Part shown: piece by piece, positions 1 to 9,122 of the stretch
Position numbering within the stretch: the stretch's first letter is position 1
Layout of the letters: every line of letters begins with the position of its first letter
Position numbers and translations under genes: made by a program
Origin: Syntrophomonadaceae bacterium
Lineage (GTDB): Bacteria > Bacillota > Syntrophomonadia > Syntrophomonadales > Syntrophomonadaceae
Direction of reading: 5' to 3'
Assembly: GCA_012515055.1 (NCBI GenBank)
Contig: JAAYZA010000144.1
Coordinates: forward strand, 1 to 41,444
Length of the DNA stretch: 41,444 nucleotides
Notes under the pieces: generated by a model
The model's input: only the letters and a program-made list of their open reading frames with translations
Told to the model about the DNA's origin: nothing
Database searches by the model: none

Positions 1-1
1 A

Positions 2-77
2 TGGCAGGGGAGACAGGAATCGAACCCGCAGCCCTCGGTTTTGGAGACCGATGCTCTGCCAATTGAGCTACTCCCCT
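2..77 (-). tRNA. tRNA-Trp (anticodon CCA), 3' CCA encoded
   Basis: Reverse complement reads AGGGGAGTAGCTCAATTGGCAGAGCATCGGTCTCCAAAACCGAGGGCTGCGGGTTCGATTCCTGTCTCCCCTGCCA: D, anticodon (CTCCAAA) and T-loop (GGTTCGATTCC) arms and acceptor stem all present. Confidence 0.95.
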
Positions 78-265
78 TGGTTGGCTGTATTCAGCAATGC
101 TCATTTTAACATAAAGTCTTCCCGGGTTCAATAGTAATATAGGGGCGATAAAAAATTGCTGCATTGCATCTAAATAGCTTACGCGTTATCATTAGCTTAT
201 TAAAATACTGAATAAGGTCTCAAAGACTGATATATTTGCGGTTATTATCAACAGGCGGTGGGGAT

Positions 266-1198
266 TTGAAAAAGATTTTGGTTTTGATGGGCGGCGAATC
301 TGAGGAAAGGGAAGTTTCTTTAAGAAGCGGCCAGGCTGTTTTACAGGCGCTGAAGGTGAAGGGTTATGCAGCGATTCCCCTTGATTTCACCCGTGATTCA
401 CTGCACAAAGTTATGGAAATTAAACCGGATGCTGTATTCATTGCACTACACGGCAAAAAGGGAGAAGACGGCACTGTTCAGGGTTTTTTAGATTTGCTGG
501 GGATTCCCTATACCGGTTCAGGGGTTGCTGCCAGTGCTATTTGTATGAACAAGATCCTGTGCAAGAAAATATTTGCTTATGAACAGATACCGACCCCCGA
601 TTTCTTTGTTCTGGGCCGGGAGTTTTTAACGGAGGAGAAGGATGATATGGATCTGCTTATTGATACAATTGGCTTGCCCATGGTTATTAAGGCGGCCGGG
701 CAGGGTTCCAGTATCGGTACTTATATCGTCAGTGACAGAACAGCGGCCATTGAAGCCATCAAAAATGCCCGGGAATTTGATAATGAGATCCTGGCGGAGA
801 AATTCATCGCTGGAACGGAAATCACTGTCTCCATATTGGGCAATGAAGATACTCAGGTATTACCTTTGATCGAAATTACCTCTGTTAACGAATTCTATGA
901 TTACCAGTCCAAATACACTCCGGGTATGTGTGCACACATCATACCGGCCCGCATCGATGCTGCCGCCAGTGATGAAATTGCCAGGATTGCGTCACGGGCT
1001 TATAAGTCGCTTAACTGCCGCGGTTTTGCCCGGGTCGATCTGATGATTGACGGGGAGGGCAACCCCTATGTACTGGAGATTAATACCGTGCCGGGAATGA
1101 CGGAAATGAGCCTGGTCCCTGATGCGGCCAGGGCCGCCGGGATGGATTTTGCCCAATTGGTGGATCATATTATTAAACTGGCTTTAGAAAACAAATAA
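266..1198 (+). CDS. ddl: D-alanine--D-alanine ligase (ATP-grasp)
   Basis: MKKILVLMGGESEEREVSLRSG, ALHGKKGEDGTVQG, VLEINTVPGMTEMSLVP motifs; TTG start at 266 preceded by a GGTGGGG SD fits better than the TTG at 236. Confidence 0.93.
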   Translation: MKKILVLMGGESEEREVSLRSGQAVLQALKVKGYAAIPLDFTRDSLHKVMEIKPDAVFIALHGKKGEDGTVQGFLDLLGIPYTGSGVAASAICMNKILCKKIFAYEQIPTPDFFVLGREFLTEEKDDMDLLIDTIGLPMVIKAAGQGSSIGTYIVSDRTAAIEAIKNAREFDNEILAEKFIAGTEITVSILGNEDTQVLPLIEITSVNEFYDYQSKYTPGMCAHIIPARIDAAASDEIARIASRAYKSLNCRGFARVDLMIDGEGNPYVLEINTVPGMTEMSLVPDAARAAGMDFAQLVDHIIKLALENK

Positions 1199-1226
1199 AA
1201 AACGCCGCCCTTTTCTCCGGCGGCGT
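1196..1226 (-). terminator. Rho-independent terminator of the ABC transporter operon (possibly shared with ddl)
   Basis: ACGCCGCC / GGCGGCGT stem; on the minus strand it is followed by TTTTTTATTT. Confidence 0.75.
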
Positions 1227-1251
1227 GATTATTAAATAATAGTACCCGGTA

Positions 1252-1992
1252 TCATCTCCAGGAACTGACCTTTCTTTCGGCAATGTCGATAACACTGAAA
1301 AGGACAAAACCCATCAGGCTTAATACCACTATGCCGCCGTACATATCCAGGTAATTAACCCGCATCCAGGCATCCATGATAAAATAGCCCATACCGAATT
1401 CAGTCCCGAAGGTTTCCGTAAAAAACAATATGGAAACTGCCGTTCCCAGGGCCAGCCGGGTAGCGGTCAGAACATCGGAAAGTGAAGCCGGGATGATTAT
1501 CTCCGTAAACATTTGCCGTTTATGGGCCCCCAGTGATTGCAGACTGCGGAAGATTTCATGGGGGATGGCTTTGACTGCGTCCCGGGAAGTAATGATGATT
1601 TGAAAAATAACGATTAATACAATCATGATAAGCTTGGAGGCCTCACCCAGGCCGAAAAGCAGCATGACAATGGGCAGCAGGGCTATCTTGGGTATGGGGT
1701 AAGTGAAATACACCAGGGGTGATAGTATTTTATCTACCCTGACAAAATAACCCATCAGAAGTCCCAGGGGCACCCCCAGCAGTATGGCAATACTGATTCC
1801 CGCCACGATCCTGCCCAGGCTGTAAATAAGATGGATACTCATTTTGGCAGCAAATATCCCGATCAGATTGGTAAACACCGCCAGGGGCGGGGGAATGATG
1901 GGGATTCTAAGCAGCCAGGCCAGGAGCTGCCAGAGAATTATCACCAGCAGCAGTCCGTAAGTTGCACCTCGCCAGGTATTATTTGCAGACAA
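1252..1992 (-). CDS. ABC transporter permease, NitT/TauT (SsuC-like) family
   Basis: BPD-transporter inner membrane protein with an EIIIPASLSDVLTATRLALGTA type EAA loop; next to a cognate ATPase and binding protein. Confidence 0.9.
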   Translation of the reverse strand: MSANNTWRGATYGLLLVIILWQLLAWLLRIPIIPPPLAVFTNLIGIFAAKMSIHLIYSLGRIVAGISIAILLGVPLGLLMGYFVRVDKILSPLVYFTYPIPKIALLPIVMLLFGLGEASKLIMIVLIVIFQIIITSRDAVKAIPHEIFRSLQSLGAHKRQMFTEIIIPASLSDVLTATRLALGTAVSILFFTETFGTEFGMGYFIMDAWMRVNYLDMYGGIVVLSLMGFVLFSVIDIAERKVSSWR

Positions 1993-1996
1993 TGAT

Positions 1997-2740
1997 TTAT
2001 CTTCCTTTATCCAGTATTTTTCTTAAGCGCTGTGACATATCATAATATTCTTCCCGGGAGCGCAGGTTGTCCAGCTGAAAACAGGGATTATCCAGAACTT
2101 CCAGGATACGGCCGGGGGCAGGGGAGAAGACGACAATTTTACTGCCCAGATAAAGGGCCTCATCGACACTGTGGGTGATGAAAACCGTTGTTACATTGTT
2201 TTCCTTCCATATCTTAAGAAAAAGTTCCTGTAATTCTTCCCGGGTAATGGCATCCAGAGCAGAAAAGGGCTCATCCATCAAAAGCAGATCAGGCTTTAAC
2301 ATAAAAGCCCGGGCAATAGCGACCCGCTGTTGCTGACCACCGCTCAATTCTTTGGGATAACGATCAAGAAGATTATCGATTCCTAATCGCTGCAACAAGT
2401 ATTGGCCATAATCATCCAGTACCACCTGGTCATTTTTGATTTTGACCCCCAGCATAGTGTTATCATAGACATTTTTCCAGGGCAATAGTCCATAGTTTTG
2501 CAATATAAGACCAATCCTCTGGGAACGAGGATTCACCGGGCGTTCATTGACCCGTACACTGCCGGTATAATCCTGGAGTATCCCGGATAATACGTAGAGA
2601 AAGGTTGACTTGCCACAGCCTGACGGGCCAATAAATGTATAAATGTCACCAGTGCCAATATTGATGCTCACATTTTTTAATGCCGGTATTTTATCATTTT
2701 CGCGATTATAATTAACGGTCAGGTCTTTGACTTCGATCAC
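1997..2740 (-). CDS. ABC transporter ATP-binding protein, NitT/TauT (SsuB-like) family
   Basis: Walker A GPSGCGKST, signature LSGGQQQR, Walker B LLLMDEPFSALD. Confidence 0.95.
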   Translation of the reverse strand: MIEVKDLTVNYNRENDKIPALKNVSINIGTGDIYTFIGPSGCGKSTFLYVLSGILQDYTGSVRVNERPVNPRSQRIGLILQNYGLLPWKNVYDNTMLGVKIKNDQVVLDDYGQYLLQRLGIDNLLDRYPKELSGGQQQRVAIARAFMLKPDLLLMDEPFSALDAITREELQELFLKIWKENNVTTVFITHSVDEALYLGSKIVVFSPAPGRILEVLDNPCFQLDNLRSREEYYDMSQRLRKILDKGR

Positions 2741-2746
2741 AGATAA

Positions 2747-3676
2747 TTACCTCAGAATGGTCTGGTCGACAATATCATTAAATTCGTAATTGTTTTTGAT
2801 CAGATCTTTTTTAAGCATCCAATCGACTACATCACTAAAAACATCTTCCCGAATTATTTCAGCCTGGTGATAAAAGGGTAAATCCAGAGAATCTTTAATT
2901 CCAGCAGGAAAATGTAGTTCTTCAATAATAAAATCGATATATTTGTCCGCCGCTTCGTTTTGTAAATATTCAACCGCCTGATTGTAGGCACGGAAAACTG
3001 CTTTTATTTCTTCGGTGTTTTCCTGGATGCTGTAAGAAGTAAAAGCGATGGCACCAGCTTTGTTGTCCATCTGGTCAGTACTGGTCAATACATGGGCTCC
3101 ATTTTTAACTGCCAGCCCGGCCATGGGCTCCGGCAAAATGGCCGCATCAATTTTGCCCCCCTGCAGCATTTCCAGGCGGGTGGGCAGTGGCGGTATGGCA
3201 ATTTTGCTGACTTCATTATCTTGCAGGCCATGGACTTCCAGCATTTTGTCCAAAGTGAATTCCATGATGGTATTGGTTGACAATCCGATATCCTTGTCTT
3301 TTAATCCGGCAACAGTATTTATTCCCGCTTCTTTGCCGGCCATCAGCAGAATATTGCCGTCACTTCGGGCAATTATCCTTAAATCAATGCCGCCTTCATT
3401 GGCAAATAAAACCGCTGCTATATCAGTTATAACTCCATCCAGCTTGCCGCTTTGCAGTGCACTGTCACGGTCTTTGGCGCTGCTGAAATGCTCTATATTC
3501 ACATTAACGCCTTCACGAGCAAAATAACCATTTTTCTGGGCGATTAAAAAAGGAATTGATTCTACATCGGGCATTACGCCAATATTAATGGTTTTATCCA
3601 CCTCTGTTTGCTGGTTACAGCCAAATATGCCAAAACTGCATAAAAGCACCAGCAGGACAACTAAGAATTTCTTCAT
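2747..3676 (-). CDS. ABC transporter substrate-binding lipoprotein (NMT1/SsuA-like)
   Basis: Lipobox-like LLCSFGIFGC signal; INIGVMPDVESIPFLIAQKNGYFAREGVNV typical of NMT1/SsuA-type binding proteins. Confidence 0.88.
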   Translation of the reverse strand: MKKFLVVLLVLLCSFGIFGCNQQTEVDKTINIGVMPDVESIPFLIAQKNGYFAREGVNVNIEHFSSAKDRDSALQSGKLDGVITDIAAVLFANEGGIDLRIIARSDGNILLMAGKEAGINTVAGLKDKDIGLSTNTIMEFTLDKMLEVHGLQDNEVSKIAIPPLPTRLEMLQGGKIDAAILPEPMAGLAVKNGAHVLTSTDQMDNKAGAIAFTSYSIQENTEEIKAVFRAYNQAVEYLQNEAADKYIDFIIEELHFPAGIKDSLDLPFYHQAEIIREDVFSDVVDWMLKKDLIKNNYEFNDIVDQTILR

Positions 3677-3997
3677 CAGTACCCCCGTTCATTCTCTCTA
3701 GCAACTTCTTGATATTGCGCTTACATCTGGCATAATTATAATAGTTTATCCCATAAAAAACTACTTTTAGCCAGTGTCTAATCTATTTCAATTATAAATA
3801 TAACACTAAAACAGTAACAAACACTGGACGGGGATAGAATTAAGTGCTATTTTAGTAAAAGTAAATAATGTGAAGTAATTCACTATCGGTGCTGATATGC
3901 TGTTCAATTGATCAAATAAAGGTGGAAAGCCTTATCAGCTATAAATTTAACCGCCGTCGGGAATATTTTACTGATTGGATCTACAGGAGGTGTAACT

Positions 3998-4363
3998 ATG
4001 CTGGGAGATTATCCGGCACTGGGGTTGTTTTTTATTTTGACACTGGCGTTCCCCATTGGTGCCATGGCCGCAGCCTGGATTTTCCGGCCCAAACCGAAGT
4101 CTATGCCGGATGACGAGAAATTTACTACCTATGAATGCGGTGTTGATACGAAAGGGAAGACCTGGATCCGGTTCAAGGTTAATTATTTTTTGTATGCCCT
4201 GGTTTTTCTCATATTCGATATAGAAACCATATTTTTATATCCCTGGGCAGTCAAATTTAAAGTCCTGGGGCCCTTTGCATTCATTGAAATGATAATTTTC
4301 ATCACTATACTGGTGATAGGACTCTGGTATGCGTGGAAGGAGGAAGCGCTGGAATGGCACTAG
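3998..4363 (+). CDS. nuoA: NADH-quinone oxidoreductase subunit A
   Basis: YECGVDTKGKTWIRFKVNYFLYALVFLIFDIETIFLYPWA signature; SD CAGGAGG. Confidence 0.95.
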   Translation: MLGDYPALGLFFILTLAFPIGAMAAAWIFRPKPKSMPDDEKFTTYECGVDTKGKTWIRFKVNYFLYALVFLIFDIETIFLYPWAVKFKVLGPFAFIEMIIFITILVIGLWYAWKEEALEWH

Positions 4364-4857
4364 ATATTGAAACAGATACTGATGTGAATGAATTAGCCCA
4401 GCACAATATTCTGGTGACGACTTTCGAAAAATTATGGAATTGGGGTCGGTCATGGTCATTCTGGCCTTTAAACTATGGCTGTAATTGCTGCCCTATTGAA
4501 GTGATGGCAGCTGGTGCGGCACGATTTGACCAGGCCCGTTTTGGCTATGAAGTGGTGCGGGCGGTTCCCCGTCAGGCTGATTTATTGACGGTTGCCGGTC
4601 CCATCACCTTGAAAATGAAGCCGGCAGTTGAAAGGGTTTGGGCGCAGATGCCGGAGCCTAAATGGGTGATTGCTTTTGGCAATTGTGCTATTAGCGGGGG
4701 CCCTTTCCGGGATGGTTACAGTATCCTGCCCGGGGTCGATTCCATCATCCCCGTAGATATTTATATACCGGGCTGTCCGGTAAGGCCGGAGGCATATTTT
4801 CATGCCATGCTGGAATTGCAGAAGAAGGTCCAAAAAGGAGATTACCGGAGGGGTTAA
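4354..4857 (+). CDS. nuoB: NADH-quinone oxidoreductase subunit B
   Basis: NYGCNCCPIEVMA...GNCAISGGPF...YIPGCPVRPEA. ATG at 4354 chosen over 4333; 10-nt overlap with nuoA. Confidence 0.95.
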   Translation: MALDIETDTDVNELAQHNILVTTFEKLWNWGRSWSFWPLNYGCNCCPIEVMAAGAARFDQARFGYEVVRAVPRQADLLTVAGPITLKMKPAVERVWAQMPEPKWVIAFGNCAISGGPFRDGYSILPGVDSIIPVDIYIPGCPVRPEAYFHAMLELQKKVQKGDYRRG

Positions 4858-5325
4858 TTGGTGGCAAATAATATTAATGAAAATGAATTGGCTGCTCAAC
4901 TAAAAATAAAATTGGGCGAAGATTTAAGTATTACTGAAGATAAATATTTTACCATGCTTAATATTGCTCCAGGTCGATTGCTTGCATTGATGCAATTACT
5001 AAAAGCTGAATACGGTTTTGACCAGTTATCCAATCTTACTTCAGTAGATTTTGTCGAAACCTTTGAAGTTGTTTATCATCTGTATTCAATAGCCAGCCAT
5101 GCTAAAATCTGTGTTAAAACCAGGATCCCTGCCGATAATCCTCAGGTGGAGTCAGTTGTTGATATTTGGCCGGGTGCTGACTGGCAGGAACGGGAAGTTT
5201 ATGATTTGATGGGGATAATCTTCACCGGGCATCCTAATTTGATCAGGGTGCTGCTCCCCGATGACTTTGAGGGCCATCCGCTGCGCAAGGATTTTGTCAG
5301 AAAGGAACCAGGTGCCGATGCTTGA
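4858..5325 (+). CDS. nuoC: NADH-quinone oxidoreductase subunit C
   Basis: PGADWQEREVYDLMGIIFTGHPNLIRVLLPDDFEGHPLRKDF signature. Confidence 0.95.
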   Translation: MVANNINENELAAQLKIKLGEDLSITEDKYFTMLNIAPGRLLALMQLLKAEYGFDQLSNLTSVDFVETFEVVYHLYSIASHAKICVKTRIPADNPQVESVVDIWPGADWQEREVYDLMGIIFTGHPNLIRVLLPDDFEGHPLRKDFVRKEPGADA

Positions 5326-6418
5326 TACAGATAAATATACAGTAAATGTCGGACCAGTACACCCCAGTACACATGGGGGTTTACACGTAGAGGCCATAAT
5401 GGATGGTGAAATCATTGAGGATGTGATAGTACATCTGGGTTATGTCCATAGAAGCGTGGAAAAAATTGCTGAAAGCAAGACCTATTATCAGTTTGCCCCC
5501 TATACCGCCCGACTGGATTATCTGGCCACCAATCTGCCAGTGATGGGCTACTGTCAGGCCGTGGAAAAACTTACCGGTATCCAGGTGCCGGAACGGGCAG
5601 AATATATAAGGATAATTATGGCAGAGCTTTCCCGCATTGCTTCACATCAGATTGCTATTGCTGCCACCGGAATAGATCTGGGGGCAACAACTGGTTTGAT
5701 GTATGCCATGCGCGACCGGGAAAGAATTATGGATATATTCTCCATGACCGGCGGACAGCGGCTGTTATCTTCTTATATCAGGATCGGCGGAGTTGCCGCT
5801 GATATCCCGGACGATTTTATTCCCCAGGTCAGAGCTTTTGTGGCTGATATTCCCCGTATGATCGAGGAATATAATTCCTTGATGACCGGCAATGAAATAT
5901 GGGCCGCCCGCATGAAAGGGGTGGGCGTTTTAAAAGCTGAAGATGCTGTCGCCTACAGTGTGACCGGTCCCAATTTACGGGCCAGCGGCATTGATTTTGA
6001 TTTGCGTAAAGCTGACCCATATAGCATTTACGACCGTTTCGATTTCAATATACCTGTGCGGCAGGAAGGGGATTCCATGGCCCGCTGGGAAGTGCGGATA
6101 GAGGAGATAGCAGAAAGCGGAAAGATAATAGAACAGGCTTTGCAGCAATTACCGGCCGGTGAGTTTATGAGCAAAGTGCCAAAAAACTTGAAACCGGAAG
6201 CCGGCGCTGAAGTCTTTCATCATATCGAGTCCTCCAAGGGAGAACTGGGTTATTATATTGTCAGTGACGGCAGTACCAAACCCTACCGTTTGCATGTCAG
6301 GGCACCTTCTTTTATTAATCTGATGGTTTTGCCTTTGATTTGCCGCGGGGGCGTTTTTCAGGATATCATAACCAATATTGCTACACTGGACCCAATTTTG
6401 GGTGAATCAGACCGATAA
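5318..6418 (+). CDS. nuoD: NADH-quinone oxidoreductase subunit D
   Basis: GPVHPSTHGGLHVEAIMDGEII...GYVHRSVEKIAE...; start ATG at 5318 (19 residues inside the ORF). Confidence 0.95.
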   Translation: MLDTDKYTVNVGPVHPSTHGGLHVEAIMDGEIIEDVIVHLGYVHRSVEKIAESKTYYQFAPYTARLDYLATNLPVMGYCQAVEKLTGIQVPERAEYIRIIMAELSRIASHQIAIAATGIDLGATTGLMYAMRDRERIMDIFSMTGGQRLLSSYIRIGGVAADIPDDFIPQVRAFVADIPRMIEEYNSLMTGNEIWAARMKGVGVLKAEDAVAYSVTGPNLRASGIDFDLRKADPYSIYDRFDFNIPVRQEGDSMARWEVRIEEIAESGKIIEQALQQLPAGEFMSKVPKNLKPEAGAEVFHHIESSKGELGYYIVSDGSTKPYRLHVRAPSFINLMVLPLICRGGVFQDIITNIATLDPILGESDR

Positions 6419-6491
6419 AGTAAGCACCAGCTTTAAACTAAGTTAATGATGCCGTTAATTCTTATTTATTTCGTTGCAAGGAGTAAACTTT

Positions 6492-7532
6492 ATGGAACAT
6501 TGGTTCACGAATTTATTTACCATTTTCACACAAGCGCTGATCAGTCTAGGATTATCACCGGTCCTGGCAGATGCAGCTTTACTGGTCCTCAAATGGATCC
6601 TTATCGTCATAATTATCATAGTGAATATTATCATTTTAATCTGGCTGGAAAGAAAAATAAGCGGGTTTTTCCAGGAAAGGCTGGGTCCTAATCGACTGGG
6701 TCCCTTTGGCGTTTTCCAGACTATTGCTGATGCCATCAAATTACTTACCAAAGAAGATATAGTCCCGTCGGCAGCTGATAAACTAATCTTTAAAACGGCT
6801 CCCATGCTGTTTATTGTCATTGCTGTTTTGCTTTATACAGTCATACCATTGGGTCATGACATGCAGGTCATCGATCTCAATGTTGGTATCCTCTTTTTCA
6901 TTTCTATCGGCTCATTGAGCACCATAGCTATCCTGATGGCGGGCTGGGGCTCCAATAACAAATGGTCACTCATGGGTGCCTTCCGCTCCGCAGCTCAAAT
7001 GATCAGTTATGCAGTACCACTTGCTTTTTCACTGCTGGGAGTCATTATGATCAGCGGTTCATTGAATCTCCAGGACATAGTGGCAGCGCAGAAAAACATC
7101 TGGTTTATACTTTTGCAGCCCCTGGCTTTCATCATCTATTTCATTGCGGCAACAGCGGAATTGAATCGGGGACCTTTTGACATGCCCGAAGCCGAGCAGG
7201 AACTAACCGGTGGTGCCTACACGGAATATACCGGAATGCGCTGGGCTTTGTTTTTCCTGGCTGAATATACCAATCTGGTGGCGGTCTCGGCATTGATGGC
7301 TACAGTTTTCCTGGGAGGCTGGCAGGGACCCTGGCTGCCTTCCTGGTTATGGATCATTATTAAAACCTATGGGGTGATCCTGGTCTTCTTCTGGATTAAA
7401 TGGACTTTTCCGCGTATCAGAATGGATCATTTGATGTCTTTTAGCTGGAAGATACTGGTGCCATTAAGCCTCATCAATATTTTACTGACCGGTGCCGGAA
7501 TTTATTTCTTCCGCTGGATGGGATGGTGTTAA
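6492..7532 (+). CDS. nuoH: NADH-quinone oxidoreductase subunit H
   Basis: [23 protein letters not shown]...[40 protein letters not shown]. Confidence 0.95.
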   Translation: MEHWFTNLFTIFTQALISLGLSPVLADAALLVLKWILIVIIIIVNIIILIWLERKISGFFQERLGPNRLGPFGVFQTIADAIKLLTKEDIVPSAADKLIFKTAPMLFIVIAVLLYTVIPLGHDMQVIDLNVGILFFISIGSLSTIAILMAGWGSNNKWSLMGAFRSAAQMISYAVPLAFSLLGVIMISGSLNLQDIVAAQKNIWFILLQPLAFIIYFIAATAELNRGPFDMPEAEQELTGGAYTEYTGMRWALFFLAEYTNLVAVSALMATVFLGGWQGPWLPSWLWIIIKTYGVILVFFWIKWTFPRIRMDHLMSFSWKILVPLSLINILLTGAGIYFFRWMGWC

Positions 7533-7533
7533 A

Positions 7534-8277
7534 ATGAAGGGAATTGGCTTGGTCAAGGGTCTGGGAGTAACTCTTAAACATTTTTTCCGCCGGGAAATAA
7601 CGGAACAATACCCGGATGTAATGCCGGAACTCCCCGAGCGTTATCGGGGCCGCCTGCAGTTTGATAATACTAAATGCATTGTTTGCGGCCAGTGTATAAA
7701 TGTATGTCCTAATAATGTTTTATCAATGGAAACCTTTCGGGATGCCAATACTAAAAAAAGGAAACTGGCCAGTTTTACCATCGATTTTCAATATTGCATG
7801 TTCTGTAATTTATGTGTCGAGGCTTGTCCAGTTTCGACTTTGTATTTCAACCAGGATTTCGAACTGTCTGTTGCTGACCGAAATGCCATCAAGATGACTT
7901 ATGATAATTTGTCCGGAGAAGTGATGGAACAAGGTACCGTTTTAATAACGCCGGAGGGCAGTGTACCTGCGGCAGCAGATGAGCAGGAAAAAACACAGCA
8001 AATGCAGGAGCAGGCTGAAAAGGAACAAAGACAAATCACTGCCATGATAACAGCTATGGCTAAGAATCCGCATAAAGTTTTAGCCCGGGTAGTGGAAGGG
8101 GAAGAAGATTTAGGCATACTGGCTGATTTAGTCGGACAGGACGAAAAGATCGCCGCCAAAATAGCCGAACTTCTGGTAAAGGATAAAGAAAAAGCGGCCC
8201 GAGTTGCCGCCGGATTTATAAAGAAAGAAGCGAAAAGAAGAAATGAAGCAATATTTGATAAGAAAGGAGAAGAATAA
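7534..8277 (+). CDS. nuoI: NADH-quinone oxidoreductase subunit I with long C-terminal extension
   Basis: Two 4Fe-4S motifs, CIVCGQCINVCP and CMFCNLCVEACP; start ATG at 7534. The last ~95 residues are a charged extension. Confidence 0.93.
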   Translation: MKGIGLVKGLGVTLKHFFRREITEQYPDVMPELPERYRGRLQFDNTKCIVCGQCINVCPNNVLSMETFRDANTKKRKLASFTIDFQYCMFCNLCVEACPVSTLYFNQDFELSVADRNAIKMTYDNLSGEVMEQGTVLITPEGSVPAAADEQEKTQQMQEQAEKEQRQITAMITAMAKNPHKVLARVVEGEEDLGILADLVGQDEKIAAKIAELLVKDKEKAARVAAGFIKKEAKRRNEAIFDKKGEE

Positions 8278-8804
8278 TGTTGGATTTTTCTGCTTTCTCC
8301 CTTTTTGATGCAGCATTCATAGTTATTGCCGGTGTGACTGTCATAGCAGCACTGGGTGTGGTCATTTTCCGCAATATTATCCACTCTGCTTTTTGCCTGA
8401 TCCTCTCGTTCCTGGGAATTGCGGCCATATATTTCCAGCTTCATTCAGGATTTTTAGGTGTTGTGCAGATTCTGGTCTATGCCGGGGCCGTTGCAGTCTT
8501 GATCATTTTTGCCATTATGCTGTTGATGAATCAGGACGCTAACCGGACCAATCAGACTACCCCCAACAGCAAACAATTATTTGCTGCCGGGGGCATTACC
8601 GCCATGATACTGGCAGCACTGACGGCAGCAATCGGGTTTACCAGCTGGCCTGCCGGTCAGCTACAAAGCATCGATAATTCTCTTAACTTGCTGGCTGAAT
8701 TGATGCTGACAGATTATGTGATCGCTTTTGAAACGGCTGCGATTTTGTTATTGGTAGCTGTTATAGGCGCTATTCTTATTGCCAGGGGGGTTGATGATAA
8801 ATGA
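8277..8804 (+). CDS. nuoJ: NADH-quinone oxidoreductase subunit J
   Basis: Multi-TM NuoJ-like, LVYAGAVAVLIIFAIMLL motif; syntenic. Confidence 0.93.
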   Translation: MLDFSAFSLFDAAFIVIAGVTVIAALGVVIFRNIIHSAFCLILSFLGIAAIYFQLHSGFLGVVQILVYAGAVAVLIIFAIMLLMNQDANRTNQTTPNSKQLFAAGGITAMILAALTAAIGFTSWPAGQLQSIDNSLNLLAELMLTDYVIAFETAAILLLVAVIGAILIARGVDDK

Positions 8805-9109
8805 TTGGTTTACCCCATTATATTTTACTGGGTTCAGTCCTTTTCAGCATCGGACTTTTCGGGGTACTATCCCGCCGCAATGCTGTGGCTGTTCTAATGT
8901 CAGTGGAGCTTATGCTGAATGCGGTAAATATCAATTTTGTCGCTGCCAATAAATTTATTGCCTCGGATGCAGCTGTAGGCCAATTGCTGGCGATTTTTGT
9001 CATTGTTGTTGCTGCCTGTGAAATCGCAGTTGGTCTGGCTTTGATCATCGCTGTATACCGACAGCGGAGATCCGTTGATCTAAGTGATTTTAACCTGCTG
9101 AAATGGTGA
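8801..9109 (+). CDS. nuoK: NADH-quinone oxidoreductase subunit K
   Basis: RRNAVAVLMSVELMLNAVNINFV and VVAACEIAVGLALIIAVYR signature. Confidence 0.95.
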   Translation: MIGLPHYILLGSVLFSIGLFGVLSRRNAVAVLMSVELMLNAVNINFVAANKFIASDAAVGQLLAIFVIVVAACEIAVGLALIIAVYRQRRSVDLSDFNLLKW

Positions 9110-9122
9110 GGTGAAAGAATAA

